A DNA stretch of 15,007 nucleotides, taken from NCBI GenBank assembly GCA_016926315.1, contig JAFGOU010000519.1, positions 1 to 15,007 of the forward strand. The letters run 5' to 3'. The notes under the pieces were generated by a model, which did no database searches, was not told where the DNA came from, and saw nothing but the letters and a program-made list of their open reading frames with translations. A program made the position numbers and the translations under genes. Shown piece by piece: positions 7,772 through 14,833 of this stretch. Origin of the DNA: Chitinispirillaceae bacterium (lineage in GTDB: Bacteria > Fibrobacterota > Chitinivibrionia > Chitinivibrionales > Chitinispirillaceae). The first letter of the stretch is position 1. Every line of letters starts with the position of its first letter.

Positions 7772-8620
7772 ATGCCAGATATCTTTAAATTCACCGACTA
7801 CCGGAAATTCATCAAGGCGTGGTACACCGAACAAAAACAGCGGCGTCCCAGAGGCACCTATCGCACCATTGCAGATGCCCTGGGCTTTAATTCGCCGGCG
7901 CATGTCCTGATGATTCTTAAAAATAAAGCAAAACTCTCCGAAAACCACGCCTTGCGTCTTGCCGGTTTTATGGGCCTGAATAAAAAAGAAACCAGTTATC
8001 TTCTACACATGGTCAACTACAACCAGTGCCGCTCCATGGACGAAAAGAACCGCTATTTACGCAAAATGGTACGACTCAACAAAACCGGCACGGTCCTTCT
8101 CAAACCCGACCAGTACGAGTACTATCAAAAGTGGTTTTACGCGGCGATTCACGATATCCTCTCCTTCTATCCGTTCCAGGGCGACTTCGGTGAGCTCGCG
8201 AAAATGGTCGATCCTCCTATTGCGCGGCGCGAGGCGCAAAAAGCGGTCGCGCTTCTGGAACGGCTGCGCTTCATCACAAAAAAGGATGACGGCACCTATT
8301 CATGCGAGCATCCCGGCATCAGCGCGTACGCGGAAGGCCACTCGCTCGCACTGAGCTCCTATGCCGAAGCTATGATGATCCAGGCCAGGCAGGCGCTCCG
8401 GAAGTTTCGGGGCGATGAGCGCTCCATCTCATGGGCCGGGTTCTCCATGTCAAAAGCGACCTTTGAGAAGGTCAATGAAGAAGCGCGGGAGTTCAGGAAG
8501 CGGGTCATCGCCATGGCGCAGGCCGATACGTCTCCTGATCGTGCTTATCATATTAATATGCAGATTTTTCCGGTTTCCAGCCGCCTTGAACCCAATACGG
8601 AAAAGAAGGGGGACCTATGA
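7772..8620 (+). CDS. TIGR02147/DUF4423-type regulatory protein
   Basis: 282 aa, cytoplasmic. The N-terminus has the hallmark opening of the TIGR02147 family (FKFTDYRKFIKAWY, residues 6-19), then a helix-turn-helix-like block (TYRTIADALGFNSPAHVLMI, residues 29-48; LSENHALRLAGFMGLNKKET, residues 55-74). The C-terminal half (about 106-270) fits the DUF4423 region, with a winged-helix-like segment (AQKAVALLERLRFITKKDDG) and a basic end. Such proteins occur in many copies in Fibrobacterota and are thought to be transcription regulators; targets are mostly unknown. The stop codon overlaps the start of the next gene (ATGA, 8617-8620), so the two are translated together. Its place at the head of the plus arm, divergent from GH2, suggests that it controls this locus. 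The family call is firm; the function is inferred. Confidence 0.88.
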   Translation: MPDIFKFTDYRKFIKAWYTEQKQRRPRGTYRTIADALGFNSPAHVLMILKNKAKLSENHALRLAGFMGLNKKETSYLLHMVNYNQCRSMDEKNRYLRKMVRLNKTGTVLLKPDQYEYYQKWFYAAIHDILSFYPFQGDFGELAKMVDPPIARREAQKAVALLERLRFITKKDDGTYSCEHPGISAYAEGHSLALSSYAEAMMIQARQALRKFRGDERSISWAGFSMSKATFEKVNEEAREFRKRVIAMAQADTSPDRAYHINMQIFPVSSRLEPNTEKKGDL

Positions 8621-10227
8621 GAAGATCCGCGCATCTTGTCATAGTAGCCGCTGCTGCAGCCGCCTTTTTCACCTGCGCAGACCTCGGCGGAATCGGGCAT
8701 GAAGGCGAAGCCAGAATAACGGGACAACTGATATTGCCGGATGGCGCACCCGCCATAGGGACGCAGGTTGCGCTGTTTCCCTCCGACTATGATCCGGTCA
8801 AAGAAGCGCGGACGATCCCGTTTTTGACCACTGATAACGATGGGTACTACCATTTTTCCAAGGTCTCCCCGGGCCGTTATACGGTACTGGCTATCCATGC
8901 AAAACGTACTATCAGGATATTGATCAGTGATATTCGTGTCACCGGAGCCGCCGTTACGATTCCCCCTTATTCGATGCGGCAAGCCGGATCGGTGAAAGTA
9001 TTTCTACCTTCCGGCGTAAACGGCGCCCTCGGCTATACGTTTATTCCCGGCACTTCCCTGTTTACTTTTCTAAATAACCATACCGACTTCGTGGTGATCG
9101 ACTCCGTTCCGGCGGGTATGGTACCGGAAATCGCGTATGCTTCCACTAACGATACGGTGACGGACACGATCCGACATGATGTCGCCGTACCACCGAACGA
9201 CACCGTCGTTGTCAGCAATCCATCGTGGAAATACGCGCGTCCCCTCGTTTTGAACACCTCCGCCACCGGGGCAAACGTGGCCGGGACCGTGACGGGATTC
9301 CCGGCGCTTATCAGGCTCCATGCCGGCAATTTCGATTTTTCGCAGGCGCACGATGATGGCGCCGATATAAGGTTTACAAAACAAGACACCGCGTTTCTCG
9401 ATTTCGAAGTCGAACGCTGGGACGTGGCTGGTCAGCGGGCGGAAATCTGGGTGAAAATCGATTCCATTCGCGGCAACGACAGCACGCAGTCAATCACTAT
9501 GTATTGGGGAAATCCTCATGCATCCGATAATTCAAACAGCGCGGCGGTATTCGATACGGCGAACGGATTCATGGGCGCGTGGCATTTGCATGAACCGGGT
9601 GCTGCCGCGGCCTTTGACGCGACGGGGAATCATTACGATGGAACCCCCCATGGCATGACTGCCGCTTTCTCCGTCGATGGAATGATCGGTAATGCCCGTT
9701 GGTTTAACGGAACGTCAAGCTATATAGAACTGACGGGAACCGCGCGGAGCAAACTGAGTTTCCCGGAAGACGGCACGTATACCCTCTCCGCATGGGTGTA
9801 TGCAACGACGATTGACAGCGCGGCGTATTACATTATCTCAAAGGGGAACAGAAACTACAACCTTGATCTCAGCGGATACAACCTCTGGGAGGTGTATGAT
9901 TTCAGGAGCGGAGCTGGTTGGGAAAGGAATTTTGCCACGCCGACCGCGGGTGAGTGGAAATTGCTGACCGGCGTGCGCAACGGGAGCGATATGCGCCTGT
10001 ATGTCGATGGCCGGTGCGCGGACAGTACGATCGACGTCTATGGGTCTCCGCTCGCCCGTACTTCGGATCTCGATGTGCAGATAGGCAAGCGTGCCGATAG
10101 CCTCTATGGTTATTGGAACGGCATAATCGATGAGGTAACCATTGCCAACCGCTCGCGAAGCGCCGACTGGATACGGTTGTGCTACATGAATCAGAACAGT
10201 GTCGATCGGCTGGTTGTTTTTCGATGA
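8617..10227 (+). CDS. Putative surface lipoprotein with carboxypeptidase-regulatory-like, DUF2341 and LamG domains
   Basis: 536 aa. The start codon overlaps the regulator stop (ATGA) and is served by AAGGGGG. The hydrophobic leader ends at Cys20 in AFFTC, a loose lipobox (Thr at -1), so lipid anchoring is likely but unproven. Domains: carboxypeptidase-regulatory-like beta-sandwich (about 33-108; ITGQLILPDGAPAIGTQVAL, DNDGYYHFSKVSPGRYTVLA); an all-beta linker rich in Asp/Thr (about 120-200); DUF2341 (about 203-298; WKYARPLVL, DGADIRFT, AEIWVKIDSI, ITMYWGN); LamG/concanavalin-like domain (about 318-512; GAWHLHEPG, DATGNHYDGT, YTLSAWVYA, GIIDEVTIANRSRS). DUF2341-LamG pairs occur in large surface proteins and are thought to bind glycans. 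Coupling to the regulator suggests a sensor or binding partner for it. No catalytic motif seen. Confidence 0.85.
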   Translation: MRRSAHLVIVAAAAAAFFTCADLGGIGHEGEARITGQLILPDGAPAIGTQVALFPSDYDPVKEARTIPFLTTDNDGYYHFSKVSPGRYTVLAIHAKRTIRILISDIRVTGAAVTIPPYSMRQAGSVKVFLPSGVNGALGYTFIPGTSLFTFLNNHTDFVVIDSVPAGMVPEIAYASTNDTVTDTIRHDVAVPPNDTVVVSNPSWKYARPLVLNTSATGANVAGTVTGFPALIRLHAGNFDFSQAHDDGADIRFTKQDTAFLDFEVERWDVAGQRAEIWVKIDSIRGNDSTQSITMYWGNPHASDNSNSAAVFDTANGFMGAWHLHEPGAAAAFDATGNHYDGTPHGMTAAFSVDGMIGNARWFNGTSSYIELTGTARSKLSFPEDGTYTLSAWVYATTIDSAAYYIISKGNRNYNLDLSGYNLWEVYDFRSGAGWERNFATPTAGEWKLLTGVRNGSDMRLYVDGRCADSTIDVYGSPLARTSDLDVQIGKRADSLYGYWNGIIDEVTIANRSRSADWIRLCYMNQNSVDRLVVFR

Positions 10228-10261
10228 GGTCGGATTTTAGGTAAATTTTCGTAGAAACAAA

Positions 10262-10301
10262 AACTGCCTGAGGCACCCCTACAAGGTCACATCAGGCAGT
10301 T
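10262..10301. repeat. 10-bp inverted repeat behind the lipoprotein gene; terminator-like on the minus strand
   Basis: Arms AACTGCCTGA (10262-10271) and TCAGGCAGTT (10292-10301) with a 20-nt loop, 34 bp after the lipoprotein stop. On the plus strand no T tract follows, so termination of the lipoprotein message would be inefficient or need a factor. On the minus strand the stem runs directly into TTTGTTTC, the classic intrinsic-terminator layout, yet no minus-strand gene ends here. Confidence 0.55.
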
Positions 10302-10392
10302 ACGTGAATAACGTCATGCGCATTGCTTGGAAAGGCACTACGCCGCCGTTTTCATTTTAAAACTTATCAATTCACGAAAGGAAGATCAAAAC

Positions 10393-10476
10393 ATGGGCTA
10401 TTGGAATTTTCAGAGACGCTCATTACGAATGCAAAGACGTGTCAAACCTATTACAACCCTTTTTAAAAGGAGTTAA
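10393..10476 (+). CDS. 27-aa basic leader peptide before the GH36-like gene
   Basis: An ORF of 27 codons, MGYWNFQRRSLRMQRRVKPI and seven more, is preceded by AGGAAG with good spacing (ATG at 10393). It ends at TAA 10474-10476, four bases before the ATG of the GH36-like gene. The Shine-Dalgarno of that gene (AAAAGGAG, 10465-10472) lies inside its last codons, so leader translation would cover or expose it. Eight of 27 residues are Arg or Lys. It may be a translationally coupled leader ORF. There is no homology I recognise, and chance is not excluded. Confidence 0.4.
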   Translation: MGYWNFQRRSLRMQRRVKPITTLFKRS

Positions 10477-10480
10477 GAGT

Positions 10481-12913
10481 ATGTGCCGAAGCAATTTCTT
10501 TCACCACCATAGGAATGCAATGGCGTGCGGATTGGTCCTGATTATCACCTCATTATGCTCTTCTTTAACAATCACGGTCCCTATTGCCGGGAATTCCTTA
10601 ACAGTCAATGCAGACGGCAGCTATATACTTACTACCGTCAGCCCGGCATGGAGCTTTAGAGGGACCCTGGGAAAAGCCCTGACCGCTATTGAAGAAATTA
10701 CCGTTGGCGATCAGATCGGGCCCGGAACCGGTATCTCTTTCAAGTATACCGATAACGGCTCTCTGGAAGGCAGCATTAATCTCTACCAGAATGGAACAGT
10801 CCTGTTTACGACAAAAGCGCTCACCAGGGTCACCTCCCTTTCAACCGCCTTTCCAAATTTTACAACGTTCCCGAATAATCCGAATGTCCTGGGATATGCG
10901 GGCCTCTGGGGCGCCTACCGGTTCAGCATGGGGAGCATCGCCGGTGACAGTCCGCTTGCCTCCTTCGACGACCTCGGCAATACCTTTGTTTTTGGCCCCG
11001 CGGCCAATTTTTTTGAGACCGCGGCATCCTATTCCACGTCTTCAATAAAAATCGGGCTCCGATCAATGGCCACGAACCTTCCCATAGGGTACCAGCATGT
11101 CACCCTTCTCGCCGTGGGAAAAGGGATCAATAACACCTGGGACATCTGGGGCCAGACACTCCGGGCATATAATGGTAAAACCCCGCGTTTACCCGATGAG
11201 GATATTGTCCTGAAAACCCTCGGCTATTACACGGACAATGGGGCGGGATATTATTATTCCTACGATGCCGCTTGCGGGGCCTACGATTCAACGCTGCTTG
11301 CCGTCAAGGAGCGCTATGCAAAAGTCCTTGGAATCAATTTAGGGTACATGATGCTCGACAGCTGGTGGTATGACAAAGGGTGCGGATCAAGCATAACATG
11401 GAATTCCGCCAACGGGGTCTATAAATATTTGCCGTCCGCCGCGCCGGAGTTGTTCCATAACAACTTCCAGAGCTTCATTGACCGGCTGAAGTTGCCCTTA
11501 CAAACGCAATCGCGATGGTACGAGATGAGCTGCGCCCCGCTCGCGGCAAAGTACCCGCAAGCAATATCAGGAGGTCTTTTTAAAGAACTGGCCCCGTGGA
11601 AGGAGATAATCGACCCGATGGCCGCCTACGGGTTAAAGCATTACGAACAGGACTGGCTCGACGCCAAGGCAATGCCCGCGAATATTCTCGGGGACGCCGA
11701 TAAGGTGTTCGACAACATGGCAAAAGCATGCGCCGACAAGGGCATCACCATGCAATATTGCATGGTACAACCCAAGAACTATCTGCAGGCAAGCAAATAT
11801 AGCAACCAGACGACCATCCGCGTTTCTCAGGACGCATTCAACAGCTCCAAATTCATACAGTACCTTTTTGCTTCACGTCTTGTAAAATCAGTTGGTTCCT
11901 ATCCCTGGGTCGACGTCTTCCCGAGCAGCAATATTCCTTGCGTTATGGCGATGGTCGCTTCGGGGGGTATTTGCGCTTTCAGCGACAGGCTGAGAAACGA
12001 AGTAGCGGCAAACATTCTTCCAGTAACCCGGCGAGACGGCGTCCTGGTTCGGCCGGACGCAACGATCACCCCTACCGACTGGACCATGATCCAATTCGCG
12101 AAAGCCAGACCCGCAGGCGCCGTGGGAATGAATTATACCGACCATGGAGCAGGCATCAAAACAGCGTATCTCTTCATCACTCCGGGCAACTATTCCTTTA
12201 CGCCAACCGCGGAGGGGTTGACGGGAAATTTCTTTGCGTATAATTATGTTAATCGTACGGGGAGTGTCATAACAGCCGGTAACGCTGTCACCGGGACTGC
12301 CGCATCGGGGTCGTATGCCTATTACATAGTGGCACCGGTCGGGCCATCGGGTGTTGCCCTGCTCGGTGACCTGAAAAAATACATCGGGTGCGGCAAACAG
12401 CGGGTGAGCGTGCTTGCCCATTCCGCATCCCAGATAAACGCAACGGCGCTTCTTGAGCCGCAGGAGGCTTCTGTGACCCTGAGCGGCTACGGCGCGACAC
12501 AACCCAAAGCGATAGCAATTACAGGTTGTCAGGTCGGGTCGGTTTCCTATAACCAGACGTCGAAAATCTTTTCCGTGTCGGTGACCCCGCTCCAGGCGAC
12601 AAGGACCAGTGTCGTGGAAATGGCGGTTGCCATCGGGCCTGATCCCATCACCGGCATCACACCGCCGAAAATTCTTCCGCCGCTCTCTTTAAATGCGATT
12701 ATTCCTCTACGGGGAAAGATTGCTGTTGATGTGGGATATGAATGCAGTTTCAAGGTCCGGATTTTCAATTTGAACGGCCGGTTGCTTTTCTCCAGGAATG
12801 TTAACCATCAAAGCGCCTGGACCTCTCCCGATAACCTGTTAATGCAAGGAACGTATGTGGTTAACCTGACTACTCCACAGCAGTCAATTGTAAAGAAGTG
12901 CATGGTCCGGTAG
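10481..12913 (+). CDS. Secreted clan GH-D-like (GH36/raffinose-synthase-like) glycosidase, divergent, with sorting domain
   Basis: 810 aa from the ATG at 10481, chosen because AAAAGGAG precedes it with normal spacing and a signal peptide follows (ACGLVLIITSLCSSLTI). The N-terminal half (about 30-235) is an all-beta domain. The barrel starts with LKTLGYYTDNGAGYYYSYD (245-262) and GYMMLDSWWYDKG (288-300). Later strands carry LKHYEQDWLD (385-394) and ASGGICAFSDRLRNE (493-507), which I align with the nucleophile strand and the GGPVYVSD acid/base strand of GH36/raffinose-synthase proteins. Asp391 and Asp502 are therefore candidate catalytic residues, but the classic KWD.N motif is absent. The tail (FKVRIFNLNGRLLFSRN to the end) is a FlgD/T9SS-like sorting domain. 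An alpha-galactosidase-type activity is a guess; it may belong to an unnamed family. It lies between the lipoprotein and OMP-B. Confidence 0.7.
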   Translation: MCRSNFFHHHRNAMACGLVLIITSLCSSLTITVPIAGNSLTVNADGSYILTTVSPAWSFRGTLGKALTAIEEITVGDQIGPGTGISFKYTDNGSLEGSINLYQNGTVLFTTKALTRVTSLSTAFPNFTTFPNNPNVLGYAGLWGAYRFSMGSIAGDSPLASFDDLGNTFVFGPAANFFETAASYSTSSIKIGLRSMATNLPIGYQHVTLLAVGKGINNTWDIWGQTLRAYNGKTPRLPDEDIVLKTLGYYTDNGAGYYYSYDAACGAYDSTLLAVKERYAKVLGINLGYMMLDSWWYDKGCGSSITWNSANGVYKYLPSAAPELFHNNFQSFIDRLKLPLQTQSRWYEMSCAPLAAKYPQAISGGLFKELAPWKEIIDPMAAYGLKHYEQDWLDAKAMPANILGDADKVFDNMAKACADKGITMQYCMVQPKNYLQASKYSNQTTIRVSQDAFNSSKFIQYLFASRLVKSVGSYPWVDVFPSSNIPCVMAMVASGGICAFSDRLRNEVAANILPVTRRDGVLVRPDATITPTDWTMIQFAKARPAGAVGMNYTDHGAGIKTAYLFITPGNYSFTPTAEGLTGNFFAYNYVNRTGSVITAGNAVTGTAASGSYAYYIVAPVGPSGVALLGDLKKYIGCGKQRVSVLAHSASQINATALLEPQEASVTLSGYGATQPKAIAITGCQVGSVSYNQTSKIFSVSVTPLQATRTSVVEMAVAIGPDPITGITPPKILPPLSLNAIIPLRGKIAVDVGYECSFKVRIFNLNGRLLFSRNVNHQSAWTSPDNLLMQGTYVVNLTTPQQSIVKKCMVR

Positions 12914-12914
12914 G

Positions 12915-13030
12915 ATTATGATTACTACCGGAGTGTTTGCTTTCTTGACGAATCATCTCTCCTTTGCCCTGTCTCGATTGTCCTTCCCCCTCATGAGAAA
13001 AGCGGGAAGGAAAAGAGGGGAGATCATAAT
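12915..13030. repeat. Nested inverted repeats between the GH36-like gene and OMP-B
   Basis: The outer arms ATTATGAT (12915-12922) and ATCATAAT (13023-13030) enclose an inner hairpin TCCTTCCC (12981-12988) / GGGAAGGA (13004-13011) with a 15-nt loop. No T tract follows. In the 186-bp spacer this could fold as a 3'-end protecting structure or slow transcription into OMP-B. No promoter or ORF is convincing in this spacer. Confidence 0.4.
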
Positions 13031-13099
13031 GAACGTTTTCTTTGGGTTCATCACTTATTAACCATCGATATCCGTGTCGGTGAAGAAAAAGGAGCATTC

Positions 13100-14416
13100 A
13101 TGAAGAAGCAGGCTTTTATTCTGGCGGTTGTCGCGGCAATCATTTCTGGGATGATTGATGGTAACTCATACGCAAGCTCGGTGGCTACAACGTTGTCAGG
13201 ATCTGCCAGCATGGAATCCGGCCAGATTCAATCCGCCTGGCATAGAGAGAGTCAATTTACCCACCGCTGGCTGTTCCGCAATTTTGTTAACTTCACGGGT
13301 ACTTGTTTAATAAATGACAATATTCGTATCGTTGCCGGAGCGACCGGCAAAATGTGGTATGAATCGTTTCCGGACGAAAAACTGACGCTATCGCCCATGA
13401 GTCCCCGAACACCCATGACGACTTTTTATATTACGCAGGCATCGGGAGCATTTTCGTTTTTTGGCGAGAAGGACAACCCGCTGCTGCAATTCGAATTAGG
13501 GTATTTTCCTTTTAAGTACAATTCAAACGCTCGCAACCTCGGCGAATATCTTTTTAGAAGCGGGACCTATCCTCCCATACTTTTTACCGACATAGACAAA
13601 GCATATGAGCGCCTTGCCGGTACGCGATTAAGTCTGAATCTTTTTAACAACAGCTTGCACCTACATCAGCTTTTTACCCAGGAACTCCAGTTACCGTCGT
13701 TCTTTGATTTCTCGCTGTCGTATCTTTTGGATTACAGCTGTGCGAACATTATTACGGTTGGGGGTGGTGTGATGTTCAGCAGGTTGATTTCCACCAATTC
13801 AAAGGTAACTACACCGATTGCGTCGCAAACCGCCTTTACCGACCCGAGCGCCCCGGATTCAATCGGCCGCTATACCTTCCAAGGGACAAAGATAATGGCC
13901 AGGCTCTGCTTTGATCCGAAACGGTTGTTCTTTTCTTCCGACGATTTTTCTTTTTTAGGACCGGAAGACTTGAAGCTTTACGGTGAAGCGGCGATATTGG
14001 GCCTAAAAGATTATAAAGGCGACCAGGGGGCGGAATATTATAGCCATAATTGGAAAAGAACACCCATTATGGCCGGCTTTAATGCCCCGGGATTTACTTT
14101 CCTCGATGTAATAGCTTTGGAACTGGAATATTCTCAGTGGGACCGCCCTAATGCAATGAAAAATGTCCTTGAATTCGGGTATCCTATTCCCGACAATCCT
14201 CAAAACCCGAATATCGATTATAACGCGAACAACTGGAAGTGGTCGGTATATGCAAAGAAAACGTTTTTCGATCATTTCAGCGTTCTTGCATTATTTGCCC
14301 GGGACCACCTTTTTCACTTTTCTCCTAGAGATGAACAGCGGATGTCGGATCGAGAAGAGATGCTTCGTACAAACAAGGATTGGTACTGGGTGCTCAAGTT
14401 CGGGTACACATTCTAA
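13100..14416 (+). CDS. Putative outer-membrane beta-barrel protein, paralogue 2 (OMP-B)
   Basis: 438 aa. The ATG at 13100 has AAGGAG upstream, then a signal peptide (KKQAFILAVVAAIISG, cleavage near SYA at 24-26). The body is rich in alternating beta strands and ends with Phe (WYWVLKFGYTF), typical of Bam substrates. It is a clear paralogue of the minus-strand protein at 283-1794: GYFPFKYN and ARNLGEYLFRSGTYPP (134-159), QGTKIMARL (261-269), DLKLYGE (290-296), TPIMAG (321-326), LFARDH (398-403) and the WYW end. The middle differs, and it lacks the extra hydrophobic segment of its partner, passing directly from the PIMAG strand to DVIALELEYSQW. It lies between the GH36-like gene and the GH115-like gene. 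Function unknown; placement with exported glycosidases suggests binding or uptake of released sugars. Confidence 0.82.
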   Translation: MKKQAFILAVVAAIISGMIDGNSYASSVATTLSGSASMESGQIQSAWHRESQFTHRWLFRNFVNFTGTCLINDNIRIVAGATGKMWYESFPDEKLTLSPMSPRTPMTTFYITQASGAFSFFGEKDNPLLQFELGYFPFKYNSNARNLGEYLFRSGTYPPILFTDIDKAYERLAGTRLSLNLFNNSLHLHQLFTQELQLPSFFDFSLSYLLDYSCANIITVGGGVMFSRLISTNSKVTTPIASQTAFTDPSAPDSIGRYTFQGTKIMARLCFDPKRLFFSSDDFSFLGPEDLKLYGEAAILGLKDYKGDQGAEYYSHNWKRTPIMAGFNAPGFTFLDVIALELEYSQWDRPNAMKNVLEFGYPIPDNPQNPNIDYNANNWKWSVYAKKTFFDHFSVLALFARDHLFHFSPRDEQRMSDREEMLRTNKDWYWVLKFGYTF

Positions 14417-14427
14417 CCAAAGGTACA

Positions 14428-14689
14428 ATGAAAAAAGAATTGTGGCAGATGGCCCATAATCTCAAAGGGATCAAACATCTGTATCGAACCGTACAGAAGT
14501 TTCGGGACAAGGAAAAGAAAAGTGATATAAAAAGCGGCGCCGGCATTACGGCGATTCAAACCTATATCGATTCGTGTAGTGGAGTTGGTAATCGAGCGAT
14601 AATCAATTTTTATTCCGGGTAACGAGCTGTCGGCCTTGCAGGAAAATTTTGGTCGTTTCAAAAAACAGGGGTTTTCGGACGGACAATAG
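14428..14689 (+). pseudogene. Small ORF of unknown function, apparently frameshifted at a T5 run
   Basis: Eleven bases after OMP-B, an ATG with AAAGG upstream opens 64 codons (MKKELWQMAHNLKGIKHLYR at the start) ending at TAA 14620-14622. The neighbouring frame then reads, without a start of its own, IPGNELSALQENFGRFKKQG up to TAG 14687-14689, which looks like real protein. Removing one T from the run at 14607-14611 joins the two into one product of about 86 aa ending FKKQGFSDGQ. The N-terminal part is strongly basic. I recognise no family. It may be a decayed gene, a sequencing error in a homopolymer, or chance. Confidence 0.3.
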
Positions 14690-14833
14690 ATATTACAAAG
14701 ATGTCGGAATTTTCCAGCACGACCGCGAAACGTTTGACGAACAAGAAATATTTCAAGGCAGTACGTTTGGCAACGGGTGCGTAAACTGCACCCCGCATCT
14801 AAAGAAGCAATTCCCATCAGGAGAGGACATTGT
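14690..14833. other. Spacer upstream of the GH115-like gene
   Basis: Nothing firm is seen here. A 27-codon frame beginning MSEFSSTTAKRLTNKKYFKA (14701-14784) has no ribosome-binding site and is probably chance. The AGGAGAGG before the next gene lies at its right end. Confidence 0.3.

Noticed and set aside
14656..14669. TTTCAAAAAACAGG, similar to half of the dyad at 7551-7580
   Set aside because: It has one extra A and no mirrored half, so it is probably chance in AT-rich sequence.
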